64,000 bases of DNA from Mannheimia cairinae (GCF_028649535.1 NZ_JAQSJE010000008.1:124001-188000), one strand, 5' to 3'; positions 45,629 to 55,445 are shown, numbered from the stretch's first letter. The notes: a model not told the origin generated them from the sequence alone. Program-made: numbers and translations.

Positions 45629-47233
45629 ATGGCGCTATTTCTAAGCGTTTTCCCGATTGTTTTACTTATTTATTTAATGGTAAAACGTAATGCTCTGCCA
45701 TCTTATGTGGCATTACCACTCACTGCAGCGTTAATCTTTATCTTGCAATTAACTTATTTTGGTAACGACTTCACTCTTGTTATGGCTAATATGATCGCCG
45801 GACTTGGTGATGTACTCACTCCAATTACTGTTGTTTTTGGTGCTATTTTATTTAACCGCTTCTCAGAGGTATCTGGTGCAACAAATACAATGCGTAAATG
45901 GCTAGGGGCAATTAACCCAAACCCTATTGCACAGTTAATGATCATCGGTTGGGCATTCGCCTTTATGATTGAAGGAGCTTCTGGCTTCGGTACACCAGCT
46001 GCCATTGCAGCCCCTATTCTTGTAGGCTTAGGTTTTCCGCCATTAAAAGTAGCAATGTTAGCACTTGTAATGAACTCTGTTCCTGTTTCTTTTGGAGCCG
46101 TTGGTACACCAACCTGGTTCGGAATGGGGCCTTTATTAAAAGATAATTTATTGACTGAAGCACAAGTGCTTGAAATTGGTTCAATGACTGCTCTTATTCA
46201 CGCAATCACTGCATTAATTATTCCATTAATGGCTCTGCGTTTAGTTGTATCTTGGAAAGAAATTCGTCAAAACCTCGTATTTATCTACATTAGCATACTT
46301 GCTTGTGTTGTACCATACATCATTATTGCTCAATTTAACTACGAGTTCCCATCACTTGTTGCTGGTGCAATCGGCTTATTGGTCTCTGTATTTGTTGCTA
46401 ATTTAGGTATTGGCTTAGCAAAATCAGAAAACAATTTAGGTGATGATAAAGCCTCTTTTGGAGAAGTTGCAAAAGCGTTATTACCAACAGGTTTGTTAAT
46501 TGCCATTTTAATTGTTACACGTGTTCAACAATTACCATTTAAAGCGTTGATGAATGATGCGACAACTTGGATTGCAAGCTCCGTTGGTTTTGCGAACTTT
46601 GAAATTAGCCAAGGTCTTATTTTTGCCTTAAAAAATATTTTAGGTACTAATGTGGCAACAAGCTACAAATTACTCTATGTGCCAGCATTAATTCCATTTG
46701 TTGTAACGGTATTAATTTGTATCCCTATTTTTGCAGTCTCAGGTAAAAATACAGCAAATATCTTCTCAACCAGCTTTGCTCAAATTAAAAAGCCATTCCT
46801 AGCCTTATTAGGTGCATTGATTATGGTAAAATTAATGCTAATTGGTGGACAAGAATCAATGGTACAAATTATTGGTCAAAGTTTTGCCGTTGCAACAGGT
46901 GAATACTGGACATTATTTGCTTCTTTCTTAGGTGCAATAGGTTCATTCTTCTCTGGTTCAAATACTGTATCTAACTTAACTTTTGGTACTGTGCAATTTG
47001 CTACTGCACAAGCAACAGGTTTATCTGCTACCTTAATCTTAGCATTACAATCTGTTGGTGGTGCAATGGGTAATATGGTATGTATTAATAACATCGTTGC
47101 AGTATGTTCTGTATTAGGTATTGAGAAACAAGAAGGTAACATTATTAAGAAAACTGCTGTACCTATGTTTGTTTACGGTGCGATTGCCGCAATAGCCGCA
47201 CTCTTTATTGTTCCTTTATTCTATACTCTTTAA
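45629..47233 (+). CDS. lldP: L-lactate permease LldP/LctP
   Basis: 534 aa from ATG 45629 (MALFLSVFPIVLLIYLMVKRN), preceded by AAGAGG; an earlier ATG at 45575 would add 18 residues with no family match. About 13 membrane segments. Signatures: GWAFAFMIEGASGFGTPAAIAAPIL near residues 105-129, FGAVGTPTWFGMGPLL, ALLGALIMVKLMLIGGQESM, SFFSGSNTVSNLTFGTVQF, and GAMGNMVCINNIVAVCSVLG. It imports lactate (and glycolate) by proton symport for oxidation by LutABC encoded next. Confidence 0.93.
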   Translation: MALFLSVFPIVLLIYLMVKRNALPSYVALPLTAALIFILQLTYFGNDFTLVMANMIAGLGDVLTPITVVFGAILFNRFSEVSGATNTMRKWLGAINPNPIAQLMIIGWAFAFMIEGASGFGTPAAIAAPILVGLGFPPLKVAMLALVMNSVPVSFGAVGTPTWFGMGPLLKDNLLTEAQVLEIGSMTALIHAITALIIPLMALRLVVSWKEIRQNLVFIYISILACVVPYIIIAQFNYEFPSLVAGAIGLLVSVFVANLGIGLAKSENNLGDDKASFGEVAKALLPTGLLIAILIVTRVQQLPFKALMNDATTWIASSVGFANFEISQGLIFALKNILGTNVATSYKLLYVPALIPFVVTVLICIPIFAVSGKNTANIFSTSFAQIKKPFLALLGALIMVKLMLIGGQESMVQIIGQSFAVATGEYWTLFASFLGAIGSFFSGSNTVSNLTFGTVQFATAQATGLSATLILALQSVGGAMGNMVCINNIVAVCSVLGIEKQEGNIIKKTAVPMFVYGAIAAIAALFIVPLFYTL

Positions 47234-47341
47234 TATCTAAATAAGTAAAAAGAAAGGAAGTAGCTCTTATCTACTTCCTTTCGCTATTTTAGAGTATATT
47301 TTTGAGTTTAATTCTTATTTTTATTTATTGTGGGAGTTCTT

Positions 47342-48073
47342 ATGAACGTTAATTTTTATGTTACCTGCATTGCAGATATTGTAAAAGCAGGTGTCGCTAA
47401 AAACAGCGTACTTTTACTAGAAAAACTAGGCTGTAATATTACCTTTTTAGAAAAACAAGGCTGTTGTGGACAACCGGCAATCAATAGTGGCTATACCAAA
47501 CAAGCTCTTCCTGGAATGAAAAGTTTAGTAGAAACATTCGAAGTTAATGATTACCCTATTGTTGCACCTGCTGGCTCTTGTGTTTATGCCATTAAAACCT
47601 ACCCTGAACATTTTGAAAGATTTGGTGAAACCAAATGGGCTGAAAGAGCAAAAAAAGTTGCAGATCGATTCTATGATTTAACAGACTTCATTGTAAACAA
47701 ACTTGGAGTAACTGATGTCGGGGCAACACTTCCTGGTAAAGCTGTATATCATCCTTCTTGTAGCCTCTTTCGTAAATTAGGTATTGTTGATGAGCCTTTA
47801 ACTTTATTAAAAAATGTAAAAGGCCTCCAACTGATGCCAATACACAATCAACAAACTTGTTGTGGTTTTGGCGGTACATTCTCTGTAAAAATGGCTGAAA
47901 TTTCAGGTGAAATGGTAACAGAAAAAGTAGTTAATGTGATGGAAGCTGAGCCAGAATACTTAATTGGTGCAGATGTAAGTTGCTTAATGAATATTGGTGG
48001 CCGTTTAAGCCGTGAGGGGCATCCTGTTAAGGTAATGCATATTGCAGAAGTATTAATGCAGGAGGGGAAATAA
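47342..48073 (+). CDS. lutA: Lactate utilisation protein LutA (CCG-domain Fe-S subunit)
   Basis: 243 aa from ATG 47342, placed behind GGAG; the GTG at 47330 is rejected for lack of a ribosome binding site. Two cysteine-rich CCG domains are present: LGCNITFLEKQGCCGQPAINSGY with PAGSCVY near residues 30-85, and YHPSCSLFRKLGI...QTCCGFGGTFSVKM...GADVSCLMNIGG near 135-220. These bind Fe-S clusters as in heterodisulfide reductase and GlpC. With LutB and LutC it oxidises L-lactate to pyruvate and feeds electrons to the quinone pool. Confidence 0.93.
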   Translation: MNVNFYVTCIADIVKAGVAKNSVLLLEKLGCNITFLEKQGCCGQPAINSGYTKQALPGMKSLVETFEVNDYPIVAPAGSCVYAIKTYPEHFERFGETKWAERAKKVADRFYDLTDFIVNKLGVTDVGATLPGKAVYHPSCSLFRKLGIVDEPLTLLKNVKGLQLMPIHNQQTCCGFGGTFSVKMAEISGEMVTEKVVNVMEAEPEYLIGADVSCLMNIGGRLSREGHPVKVMHIAEVLMQEGK

Positions 48074-48074
48074 T

Positions 48075-49481
48075 ATGTCACTAAAAACCAGCAACCTTGC
48101 ATTTAAAAAACGAGTAGAAACACAAATTGAGAATGAGATGATGCGTAAAGCTATTATCAAAGCTCAAGAAACTATTGGTGCAAACCGCCAAAAAATGGTT
48201 GATGAACTCGGAAACTGGGAAGAATGGCGTGATTTATCTAAACAGATCCGTAATCACGTCTTAGCAAATCTTGATGCCTATTTATATCAATTAAGTGAAA
48301 ATGTAGCTAAAAATGGCGGGCACGTTTATTTTGCAGAAACGGCAGAAGAAGCCACCGCTTACATTCAACAAGTTGCAAAACAGAAAAATGCGAAGAAGAT
48401 TGTAAAATCTAAATCAATGGTAACGGAAGAAATCGGCTTAAATGATGTTCTTGAAAAAGATGGAATAACCGTTGTTGAAACGGATTTAGGTGAATATTTG
48501 TTACAAATCGTTGGCGATAAACCATCTCACATTGTTGTACCAGCAATCCATAAAGATCGTCATAAAATTAGACAAGAATTACACGATACCCTTGGCTACC
48601 AAGGCCCTGAAACACCTGAGGCAATGACCTTATTTATAAGAGAGAAAATTCGCCAAGACTTCCTAGAAGCTGATATTGGTATTTCAGGTTGTAATTTTGC
48701 GGTTGCAGAAACTGGATCTGTTTGTTTAGTGACTAATGAAGGTAATTTACGATTAGCAACAACACTACCTAAAACACATATTGCGGTAATGGGAATGGAG
48801 CGTATTGCCCCAACCTTCCAAGAAGTTGATGTACTCATCACGATGCTTGCCCGTAGTGCAGTAGGTGCAAAACTTACCGCTTATAATACTTGGCTAACCG
48901 GCCCAAGACTGGAAGGTGAAACCGACGGCCCTGAAGATTTCCACCTTGTTATTGTTGATAACGGCCGTTCTAAAATTTTAGAAAGTGAGTTCAAAGAAGT
49001 ATTACGTTGTATTCGTTGCGGTGCTTGTTTAAATACTTGCCCAGCTTATCGTCAAATTGGTGGACACGGTTATGGTTCTATCTATCCAGGCCCGATTGGC
49101 TCAGTTATTTCTCCATTATTAGGAGGCTATGAGGAATTTAAAGAATTACCATATGCTTGTTCACTATGTACCGCTTGTAACAGTGTTTGCCCTGTTAAAA
49201 TTCCACTAGCACAGTTAATTCTTAAACATCGTGAACATATTGCACAAAATGGTATGACACCTGCGGCAGAACGTTTATCTATTTTTGGTTTTAATTTTGC
49301 TAATTCACACCCAAATGTCTGGAAAGTTGGTGTAAAAGTAGGTGCTAAACTAGCTGGTAAATTTATTAAAAATGGTAAAGCACCGGTTAATGTTGGTGCA
49401 TTGGCTGAATGGACAAAAGCACGAGATCTTCCAAGTGCTGAAGGCGAAAGCTTCCGTGATTGGTTTAATAACAGAGGGTAA
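48075..49481 (+). CDS. lutB: Lactate utilisation Fe-S protein LutB
   Basis: 468 aa. The N-terminal LUD domain includes KNAKKIVKSKSMVTEEIGLNDVL and NFAVAETGSVCLVTNEGN. Two 4Fe-4S ferredoxin clusters follow: CIRCGACLNTCPAYRQIGG near residues 307-325 and CSLCTACNSVCPVKIPLAQL near 357-376. The C-terminal domain FGFNFANSHPNVWKVG is the LutB-type tail. It is the electron-transfer core of the lactate oxidase complex. lutA ends one base before it. Confidence 0.95.
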   Translation: MSLKTSNLAFKKRVETQIENEMMRKAIIKAQETIGANRQKMVDELGNWEEWRDLSKQIRNHVLANLDAYLYQLSENVAKNGGHVYFAETAEEATAYIQQVAKQKNAKKIVKSKSMVTEEIGLNDVLEKDGITVVETDLGEYLLQIVGDKPSHIVVPAIHKDRHKIRQELHDTLGYQGPETPEAMTLFIREKIRQDFLEADIGISGCNFAVAETGSVCLVTNEGNLRLATTLPKTHIAVMGMERIAPTFQEVDVLITMLARSAVGAKLTAYNTWLTGPRLEGETDGPEDFHLVIVDNGRSKILESEFKEVLRCIRCGACLNTCPAYRQIGGHGYGSIYPGPIGSVISPLLGGYEEFKELPYACSLCTACNSVCPVKIPLAQLILKHREHIAQNGMTPAAERLSIFGFNFANSHPNVWKVGVKVGAKLAGKFIKNGKAPVNVGALAEWTKARDLPSAEGESFRDWFNNRG

Positions 49482-49486
49482 TTAAT

Positions 49487-50185
49487 ATGGATTTGCAAAA
49501 TCGTGAAAATTTCTTAAATAAGCTAGCAAACAGAATGGGCAGACCTCGCCAAACTGTGCCTGCACCAATGCCTGAGTTAGTGAATAATCACCCGACTACT
49601 CGCCTAACAGATCGTAATCAAGAGCAACTCTGCAATGAGTTTATTGAATTCTCACGTATTATGATGGCTGATGTTATTGTGGCGAAAGAAAATGATGTAC
49701 CGCAAGCAATGCTAGATATTTGTGAAAAATATGGTGGTGGCAACATTATTATTAACCAGGATAATCGCTTAGAAACACTTGGAATTATCCCAGTATTACA
49801 AGCTAAGTATGATAGCTATTTATGGAATAGTGAACAAGCTGAGTTAAATATTGAAAAAGCTGAGCAAGCTAATATTGGTGTAGTATATGGTGAATATGGG
49901 CTAACAGAATCTGGTGGTGTTGTACTCTTTTCAGATAAAGCCTTTGGTCGCTCCGTTAGCCTTCTACCTGAGAAATCTGTAGTAGTATTACGCAAGAGCA
50001 ATATATTACCACGTGTTGCACAATTAGCTAAAATCCTACACGAGAAAGCACAAAAAGGCGAGAGAATGCCATCTTGTATTAATATTATTTCTGGGCCTTC
50101 TGCAACTGCAGATATAGAGCTAATCAAAGTAGTAGGGGTTCACGGCCCTGTGAATAAGATCTACCTTGTTATTGACGATCTATAA
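49487..50185 (+). CDS. lutC: Lactate utilisation protein LutC
   Basis: 232 aa LUD-domain protein. NIGVVYGEYGLTESGGVVLFS near residues 125-145, LLPEKSVVVLRKSNILPR, CINIISGPSATADIELIKVVGVHGP near 198-222 and the ending VIDD are typical LutC/YkgG signatures. It completes lldP-lutABC, the only lactate oxidation module in the window. A strong hairpin follows. Confidence 0.93.
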   Translation: MDLQNRENFLNKLANRMGRPRQTVPAPMPELVNNHPTTRLTDRNQEQLCNEFIEFSRIMMADVIVAKENDVPQAMLDICEKYGGGNIIINQDNRLETLGIIPVLQAKYDSYLWNSEQAELNIEKAEQANIGVVYGEYGLTESGGVVLFSDKAFGRSVSLLPEKSVVVLRKSNILPRVAQLAKILHEKAQKGERMPSCINIISGPSATADIELIKVVGVHGPVNKIYLVIDDL

Positions 50186-50236
50186 TCGCTTATCTAAGCC
50201 ACGCACACATTAATAACTCGTGGCTCATTAATAATC

Positions 50237-50268
50237 TAGCACGGCAATGCCGTGCTAGTTGCTTTTAA
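50237..50268 (+). terminator. Hairpin after lutC, repeat-related
   Basis: CTAGCACGGC-AAT-GCCGTGCTAG (50237-50259), followed by TTGCTTTT, is a strong terminator for lldP-lutABC. It is nearly the same sequence as one arm of the element at 15564-15679, so a mobile palindrome may have been adopted as a terminator. A second, weaker stem (AGCCACG/CGTGGCT) lies just before it. Confidence 0.8.
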
Positions 50269-50290
50269 ACATTCTAAATATACATTTAGA

Positions 50291-50992
50291 TTAATGCGAA
50301 GCAGTATTTTGCAATTTTGTCCAGTTCCAGAAACCATAAATTGCATTCAACAAGAATGCTGCATACATCGTATAAACAGACGGGCTATCTGCCCATAACA
50401 CAATCGAAATAATATTAAGTACAATCCACAATAACCATTGCTCACGATAACGCATTAGCATTAAAGCTTGTGCTGCTACCACGATAATAGTTGTTAAACC
50501 ATCTAAACCTGTCGAACTACCGCCGAAGTGATTTAACACCTGCACAAATAGCAAAGTACCAATAATTAAGAAGGCCAATAAACCAACCCAACCTTTTAAG
50601 GTTAGTGCTTTTGCCACCACAACATCATTTCCTTCTTCTTTTTGCATATTGGTTTTCCATAAGAAATAACCGATAAATTGTGCTGGAATATAAACATATA
50701 ATGTGGTATTCATTTCGCCTAAAAAGTTATTTGCCCAAGCTACATAAAAATAGCTATAAGCAAAAATAAGCCCAAAGAAATAGTTACTAATTTTCCCTTT
50801 ACTGATGAATACATTACAGATAATGCCTGACACACCTGCAATCATTCCTAAAACAGGGGCTTTTTCATCTAATGCTTCCATACCCTGCCAAATAATGGCA
50901 ACAATACAGAAAATTAGAAATGCAGCTTCAAGGGGCTTCCAACCACCAAATAGCTCATTTTTTACTTGTTTTAAGGCTGTTTCAAAATTCAT
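50291..50992 (-). CDS. pnuC: Nicotinamide riboside transporter PnuC
   Basis: 233 aa, seven predicted membrane segments. GVSGIICNVFISKGKISNYFFGLIFAYSYFYVAW near residues 52-85, YIPAQFIGYFLWKTNM near 101-116, and GLDGLTTIIVVAAQALMLMRYREQWLLWIVLNIISIVLW near 165-203 are PnuC signatures. It imports nicotinamide riboside, an essential NAD source for many Pasteurellaceae that cannot make nicotinamide de novo. TAGGAGG precedes the start. A TATAAT -10 on the minus strand at 51028-51023 and an upstream CRP palindrome indicate its promoter. Confidence 0.94.
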   Translation of the reverse strand: MNFETALKQVKNELFGGWKPLEAAFLIFCIVAIIWQGMEALDEKAPVLGMIAGVSGIICNVFISKGKISNYFFGLIFAYSYFYVAWANNFLGEMNTTLYVYIPAQFIGYFLWKTNMQKEEGNDVVVAKALTLKGWVGLLAFLIIGTLLFVQVLNHFGGSSTGLDGLTTIIVVAAQALMLMRYREQWLLWIVLNIISIVLWADSPSVYTMYAAFLLNAIYGFWNWTKLQNTASH

Positions 50993-51022
50993 ATTTCCTC
51001 CTAAGATAAATTTTAGAAGGCA

Positions 51023-51093
51023 ATTATACTCCTCTCTGAGTAGAAAACATAAAAAAGAACTGATATTTTGTGATGATTCTCACAAAATATCAG
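51023..51093 (-). promoter_or_regulatory. pnuC promoter with perfect CRP site in a long palindrome
   Basis: The minus-strand -10 TATAAT is at 51028-51023. CTGATATTTTGTGA (51060-51073) and TCACAAAATATCAG (51080-51093) form a perfect 14-bp palindrome whose core TGTGA-TGATTC-TCACA is an exact CRP site. Its centre, 51076.5, is about 60 bases upstream of the expected start of transcription, the class I activator position. On the minus strand it is also followed by TTCTTTTTT, so it could double as a terminator. Confidence 0.75.
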
Positions 51094-51108
51094 CCTTAGG
51101 GTTTAGAT

Positions 51109-51140
51109 AAAAAAATGGGTTCGACAATTCGAACCCAATA
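51109..51140 (-). terminator. Terminator of the efflux lipoprotein gene
   Basis: TGGGTTCGA at 51116-51124 pairs with TCGAACCCA at 51129-51137; on the minus strand TTTTTTT follows. It lies about 20 bases behind the stop at 51157. Confidence 0.88.
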
Positions 51141-51156
51141 TTTTACAAACTAGATT

Positions 51157-52554
51157 TTATCTTGCTTGATATTTACCCGCCATCGCTTGGTAAACTGCAT
51201 TTTCATTGGCAAGAATCGTATATTTCGCATTTAAAATTGCAAGTTGTGAGTTACGCTCGGTATTCATTGCTGCAATCCATTCACGGAACTCCGACACACC
51301 TTGCTCATAACGGTTTTTGTAATACGAACTAATTCGCTTATCGTGGTTGTAGGTATCTTGCAACATTTTTAATGAGCTTCTAGATTGCGTATAAGTGTAA
51401 TAATGGCGATCAATTTCATTTAATGCTGACGTGATAGTTTGTTCATAATTTAAACGAGCAGTCACATAATCAGATTCTGAAATTTTCACATTATTTTTTA
51501 CACGGTTCCAATCTAAGAATGGTAAATCAAATGAAATTACCCCACTACCCACAGGGTTGTCAGCCACGTTACCTAAAGTTCTTGCACTGCCAGCAATAGA
51601 GCCGCCAATAGTTAAAGTTGGGAACCAGCTTTTTTCGGTTGCGGTTAATGTTTTGAATGCACTTTGTAAACGCTGTAATGCACCCACTACATCAGGACGA
51701 TTTGCAATAGTTGAAACCGGCACATTTAAGTCCACACCTTGTAATTTCACATTCATCACATTCGGATAACGGATATTAAGCGGAGTATTTGGGTGAATAT
51801 TTAACAAATTACGTAAAGTTTGCTCTGCAATTTTTTGATTGGTACGTAATGAAATTACATTATTTCTCGCATTTAAGACCGCTTGTTGAGCTTGATCTAC
51901 CGCTAATCGGTCGATTGCACCGGCACTTAATTTATTGTTTAAAATGCGACTAATTTGCTCATAATCTTTAATGCTTTGTTCGGTAATACGAATCGCATCA
52001 CGGTAATAGGCTAGTTGGTAATAAGTCGATACTACAGAGTTAATAAGCGATAAACGAGTCGCTTTTAAATCCTCAATCGTTGCTTTATGAACCCACTCCG
52101 CAGCACTTGCGGTGTCCGCTAAACGTTTCCATAAATCAATGGTATAACTTAAGTTAAATGCAGCTTGACTTGCGACTTTTGAAACACCTGTCGATACATT
52201 ATTTGAACTTGAACCAACACCTTTTGCAGCACTTGTTGAACCAGAACCACTAAAAGTTGGCACCAAATTTGCACCGACTAAATTAGCATTATAAAGTGCC
52301 TTATTAACTGCAATTCCGCTTTTCGCCAGATCAAGGTTATTTTGAATAGCTAAATCAACAATACGTCTTAATTCCGAATCGTTATAGCCTAACCACCATT
52401 GCTCATTAATAGGGTATTGTTTTGTGATGTCATCATAGCTTTGATAGGTTTGCGTTGCTTTTTCAAGGCTACCATCATTACTCATATTCCCTGTTGTACA
52501 AGCGGTTACCGCAATAGATAGCACCACAGAAAATGCCAATTTAGAGAGTTTCAT
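51157..52554 (-). CDS. Outer membrane efflux lipoprotein (NodT/OprM/CusC-type TolC relative)
   Basis: 465 aa. Signal peptide MKLSKLAFSVVLSIAVTAC gives a lipidated cysteine at residue 19. Two repeated outer-membrane efflux domains with long coiled helices follow (about residues 60-240 and 270-455). Features are IPVSTIANRPDVVGALQRLQSAFKTLTATEKSWFPTLTIGG-type wording (PVSTIANRPDV, WFPTLTIGG) and a conserved NRVKNN stretch. It is the outer-membrane channel of a tripartite RND or ABC efflux pump, but no membrane fusion protein or pump gene is nearby in this window. Confidence 0.88.
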   Translation of the reverse strand: MKLSKLAFSVVLSIAVTACTTGNMSNDGSLEKATQTYQSYDDITKQYPINEQWWLGYNDSELRRIVDLAIQNNLDLAKSGIAVNKALYNANLVGANLVPTFSGSGSTSAAKGVGSSSNNVSTGVSKVASQAAFNLSYTIDLWKRLADTASAAEWVHKATIEDLKATRLSLINSVVSTYYQLAYYRDAIRITEQSIKDYEQISRILNNKLSAGAIDRLAVDQAQQAVLNARNNVISLRTNQKIAEQTLRNLLNIHPNTPLNIRYPNVMNVKLQGVDLNVPVSTIANRPDVVGALQRLQSAFKTLTATEKSWFPTLTIGGSIAGSARTLGNVADNPVGSGVISFDLPFLDWNRVKNNVKISESDYVTARLNYEQTITSALNEIDRHYYTYTQSRSSLKMLQDTYNHDKRISSYYKNRYEQGVSEFREWIAAMNTERNSQLAILNAKYTILANENAVYQAMAGKYQAR

Positions 52555-52623
52555 TACCTTTCCTTCATTATTTTGGATAAAAAACGCTGTATTCTAACCA
52601 AAAAAGATTTTTCTTTCCAGTTA

Positions 52624-52643
52624 AAATGAACGATTGTTCATTT
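52624..52643. promoter_or_regulatory. Palindromic operator, TetR-family style, before the efflux lipoprotein gene
   Basis: AAATGAAC-GATT-GTTCATTT is a perfect 8-bp palindrome with a 4-base centre, the size and form bound by TetR-family repressors. It lies about 70 bases upstream of the efflux gene start, overlapping the gmk stop. No repressor gene is found in the window. Confidence 0.5.
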
Positions 52644-53265
52644 AATTATTTAACAATTCAGAAATTAATTTTTGGTGCCTAATTTGCTGAGAATTCAAAC
52701 TTAAACGCTCTGCAACCAAAATTGATTTCAACTCAGCTAAGGCTTGTTTAAAATCATCGTTGATAATCACATAATCAAACTCATCATAATGGCTCATTTC
52801 CGAAACTGCTTCAGACATACGTTTAGCAATGGTTTCTTCTGAATCTTGCCCACGTCCGATTAAACGCTTCTCTAACTCTGGCTTAGAAGGAGGTAAAATA
52901 AAGATAGTCTTCACATTTGGTACTTTTTCTCGAATTTGACGCGCTCCTTGCCAATCAATATCCAGAAAAACATCAATCCCTTGTTCAAGGCTACGCTCAA
53001 TCATCGGCAAGGAAGTACCGTAATAATTGCCAAAAACTTCCGCCCACTCTAAAAAATGCCCTTTCTCAATTAAAGCTTTAAATTCATCGTGGGTCGTAAA
53101 ATAATAATGAACACCATCTTCCTCTGCCGGTCGAGGATTACGTGTGGTATGTGAAATAGAAAGTTGCACTTCCGAACGTGGCAAATCAGATAACAATGCG
53201 TTAATTAACGACGATTTTCCTGCACCACTCGGAGCTGAAATAATATAAAGATTTCCTAAACTCAT
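52642..53265 (-). CDS. gmk: Guanylate kinase
   Basis: 207 aa P-loop kinase converting GMP to GDP with ATP. The P-loop is [12 protein letters not shown] near residues 9-20, and the GMP-binding region is [21 protein letters not shown] near 38-58. YGTSLPMIE and [10 protein letters not shown] follow, then the lid around [17 protein letters not shown]. Length and motifs are ordinary. The gpt gene lies 63 bases upstream on the same strand. Confidence 0.97.
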   Translation of the reverse strand: MSLGNLYIISAPSGAGKSSLINALLSDLPRSEVQLSISHTTRNPRPAEEDGVHYYFTTHDEFKALIEKGHFLEWAEVFGNYYGTSLPMIERSLEQGIDVFLDIDWQGARQIREKVPNVKTIFILPPSKPELEKRLIGRGQDSEETIAKRMSEAVSEMSHYDEFDYVIINDDFKQALAELKSILVAERLSLNSQQIRHQKLISELLNN

Positions 53266-53328
53266 TTTCTTAATCTAGATAAAACAGATAAAAATAATGG
53301 ACAATTTTCATTGTCCATTACGCTAAAA

Positions 53329-53802
53329 TTACTTACGAGCCAAAGGCGGAACAAAGGTAATACCTAAATCCCAAGGCTGCTCAATCCAAGTTTCTTGTGG
53401 AATATCAATGATATAATCATCTACTAATGCCGCACCCTGTGGTTTTGCAAACACCGTTACAAAACGTGCTTTAGGGTACATTCTGCGGATTTCTTTTGCA
53501 GTGTTGCCCGTATCCACTAAATCATCTACCACGATAAAGCCTTCGCCATCGGTTTCAGCTGCGTGTAATACTTTTAATTCACCTTGATTGTCGTGATCGT
53601 AACTTGCAATACACACGGTTTCAACGTGGCGAATACCTAATTCACGTGATAACACTGCAGCAGGGAATAAACCGCCACGGCTTACTGCAATAATGCCCTT
53701 CCATTGAGAAGCAGGTAATAAATTCTCCGCTAACTTGCGAGCATGCATATGGAACATATCCCAAGTTACGACATATTTTTCATTTGTGTATTTTTCACTC
53801 AT
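53329..53802 (-). CDS. gpt: Xanthine-guanine phosphoribosyltransferase
   Basis: 157 aa purine salvage enzyme that joins xanthine, guanine or hypoxanthine to PRPP. The PRPP motif is [18 protein letters not shown] near residues 83-100. [20 protein letters not shown] near 40-58 and the C-terminal [11 protein letters not shown] are family features. It is about the size of E. coli Gpt. An uptake-signal pair separates it from the divergent pepD. Confidence 0.95.
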   Translation of the reverse strand: MSEKYTNEKYVVTWDMFHMHARKLAENLLPASQWKGIIAVSRGGLFPAAVLSRELGIRHVETVCIASYDHDNQGELKVLHAAETDGEGFIVVDDLVDTGNTAKEIRRMYPKARFVTVFAKPQGAALVDDYIIDIPQETWIEQPWDLGITFVPPLARK

Positions 53803-53904
53803 AACGACAACCTAAAATAAAATTGGGGCTAACCCCTGATATAAAAATTGCGTTAGAATAACCTGAAAATGCTTTTTTCGCCATCATTTCATTCATTTTT
53901 TTGT

Positions 53905-53952
53905 GCAAGCGGTTATTTTTTTGCAAAATTTTGCGAATTTTCTACCGCTTGC
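53905..53952. repeat. Inverted uptake-signal pair between gpt and pepD
   Basis: GCAAGCGGT at 53905-53913 and ACCGCTTGC at 53944-53952 flank TTTTTTTGCAAAATTTTGCGAATTT. It lies between divergent starts. Confidence 0.78.
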
Positions 53953-53981
53953 AAACAGAAAATTAACAAAAGGAGCTACCT

Positions 53982-55436
53982 ATGTCAGAAATTTCAACAT
54001 TATCGCCAAGCTTACTTTGGCAATGGTTTGATAAAGTTTGTGCAATTCCTCATCCTTCTTATCACGAAGATGAATTAGCTGAATTTATTGTAAATTGGGC
54101 AAAATCTAAAAATTTATTTGTAGAGCGTGATGAAGCAGGCAATGTACTCATTCGTAAGCCAGCCACTGCAGGTATGGAAAATCGCCAAACTATCGCCCTA
54201 CAAGCTCACTTAGATATGGTGCCACAAGCGAATGCCGGCACAGTACACGATTTTACTAAAGACCCAATCCAACCTTATATTGATGGCGAATGGGTTAAAG
54301 CAAAAGGCACGACACTTGGGGCAGATAACGGTATTGGTTTAGCCTCTTGTATGGCGGTGTTAGAAAGCAACGACCTTGTGCACCCGACCGTTGAAGTATT
54401 GCTTACAATGACCGAAGAGGCTGGAATGGAAGGGGCGATTGGTTTGCGTCCGAACTGGCTCACGGCAGATATTATGGTAAATACCGACACGGAAGAAAAT
54501 GGCGAAATTTATATCGGTTGTGCCGGTGGCGAGAATGTGAATGTAAGCCTGCCAATTCAGCTTGAGCCAAACACTCAAGAGACTGCTTTAACTATTACCC
54601 TTAAAGGCTTAAACGGCGGACATTCAGGGGCGGATATTCACACCAATCGTGTTAATGCAATTAAACTTTTTGCTCGTATTTTGGCAGAGGCAAAAGCTGT
54701 AGCACCTTTCCAAATTGCCGATATTCAAGGCGGTTCTGTGCGTAATGCGATTCCTCGTGAAGCCCACGCAACATTGGTACTTTCTGCAAAAAATAAAGAA
54801 AATTTAACCGCTTGTTTAACAGAAACCGTGGCACAATTAAAAGCAGAATTAAAAATTGCCGAGCCAAATTTAGCTTTCTTTGTTGAAGAATCTGCCTTGC
54901 CTGCACAATGCTTTGATGCATCAACCACCGAGCGTTTAATTCATTTCTTAAATGTGTTGCCAAATGGTGTGGTGCGTAATAGCGATGTAGTAGAAAATGT
55001 GGTGGAAACTTCACTAAGCATTGGCGTATTAAAAATTGAAGATAATGCGGTTAAAGCCACTATTCTTGCTCGTTCATTAATTGAAGGCGGAAAAGCCGAT
55101 ATTCGTAGCAAAATTGGTTCATTAGTGGCTTTAGTAGGGGCAAGTGTGGAATTTTCTGGCAACTACCCTGGTTGGGAGCCAAACCCAAGTTCACAAATCG
55201 TGCCATTAACTAAAGCAATTTATGATGAAGTGTTAGGTTACGAGGCAGAAATTAAAGTTATTCACGCAGGGCTTGAATGCGGTTTAATTAATAAAATCTA
55301 CCCAAATATGGATTTAGTTTCCATTGGGCCGACTATCCACAATGCTCACTCGCCAGATGAAAAAGTGCATATTCCAGCCGTTGAAAACTATTGGAAATTA
55401 CTGACTAAATTGCTTGCCCAAGTGCCTGCTAAATAG
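53982..55436 (+). CDS. pepD: Aminoacyl-histidine dipeptidase PepD
   Basis: 484 aa M20 metallopeptidase that cleaves dipeptides such as carnosine, with two metal ions. Metal ligands lie in [12 protein letters not shown] near residue 79 (H in AHLD), [13 protein letters not shown] near 112, the base glutamates in [14 protein letters not shown] near 145, [15 protein letters not shown] near 170, and the C-terminal histidine in [14 protein letters not shown] near 455. [12 protein letters not shown] is in the dimerisation/lid domain. AAGGAG stands before the start. Confidence 0.95.
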   Translation: MSEISTLSPSLLWQWFDKVCAIPHPSYHEDELAEFIVNWAKSKNLFVERDEAGNVLIRKPATAGMENRQTIALQAHLDMVPQANAGTVHDFTKDPIQPYIDGEWVKAKGTTLGADNGIGLASCMAVLESNDLVHPTVEVLLTMTEEAGMEGAIGLRPNWLTADIMVNTDTEENGEIYIGCAGGENVNVSLPIQLEPNTQETALTITLKGLNGGHSGADIHTNRVNAIKLFARILAEAKAVAPFQIADIQGGSVRNAIPREAHATLVLSAKNKENLTACLTETVAQLKAELKIAEPNLAFFVEESALPAQCFDASTTERLIHFLNVLPNGVVRNSDVVENVVETSLSIGVLKIEDNAVKATILARSLIEGGKADIRSKIGSLVALVGASVEFSGNYPGWEPNPSSQIVPLTKAIYDEVLGYEAEIKVIHAGLECGLINKIYPNMDLVSIGPTIHNAHSPDEKVHIPAVENYWKLLTKLLAQVPAK

Positions 55437-55445
55437 TTAAAACTA

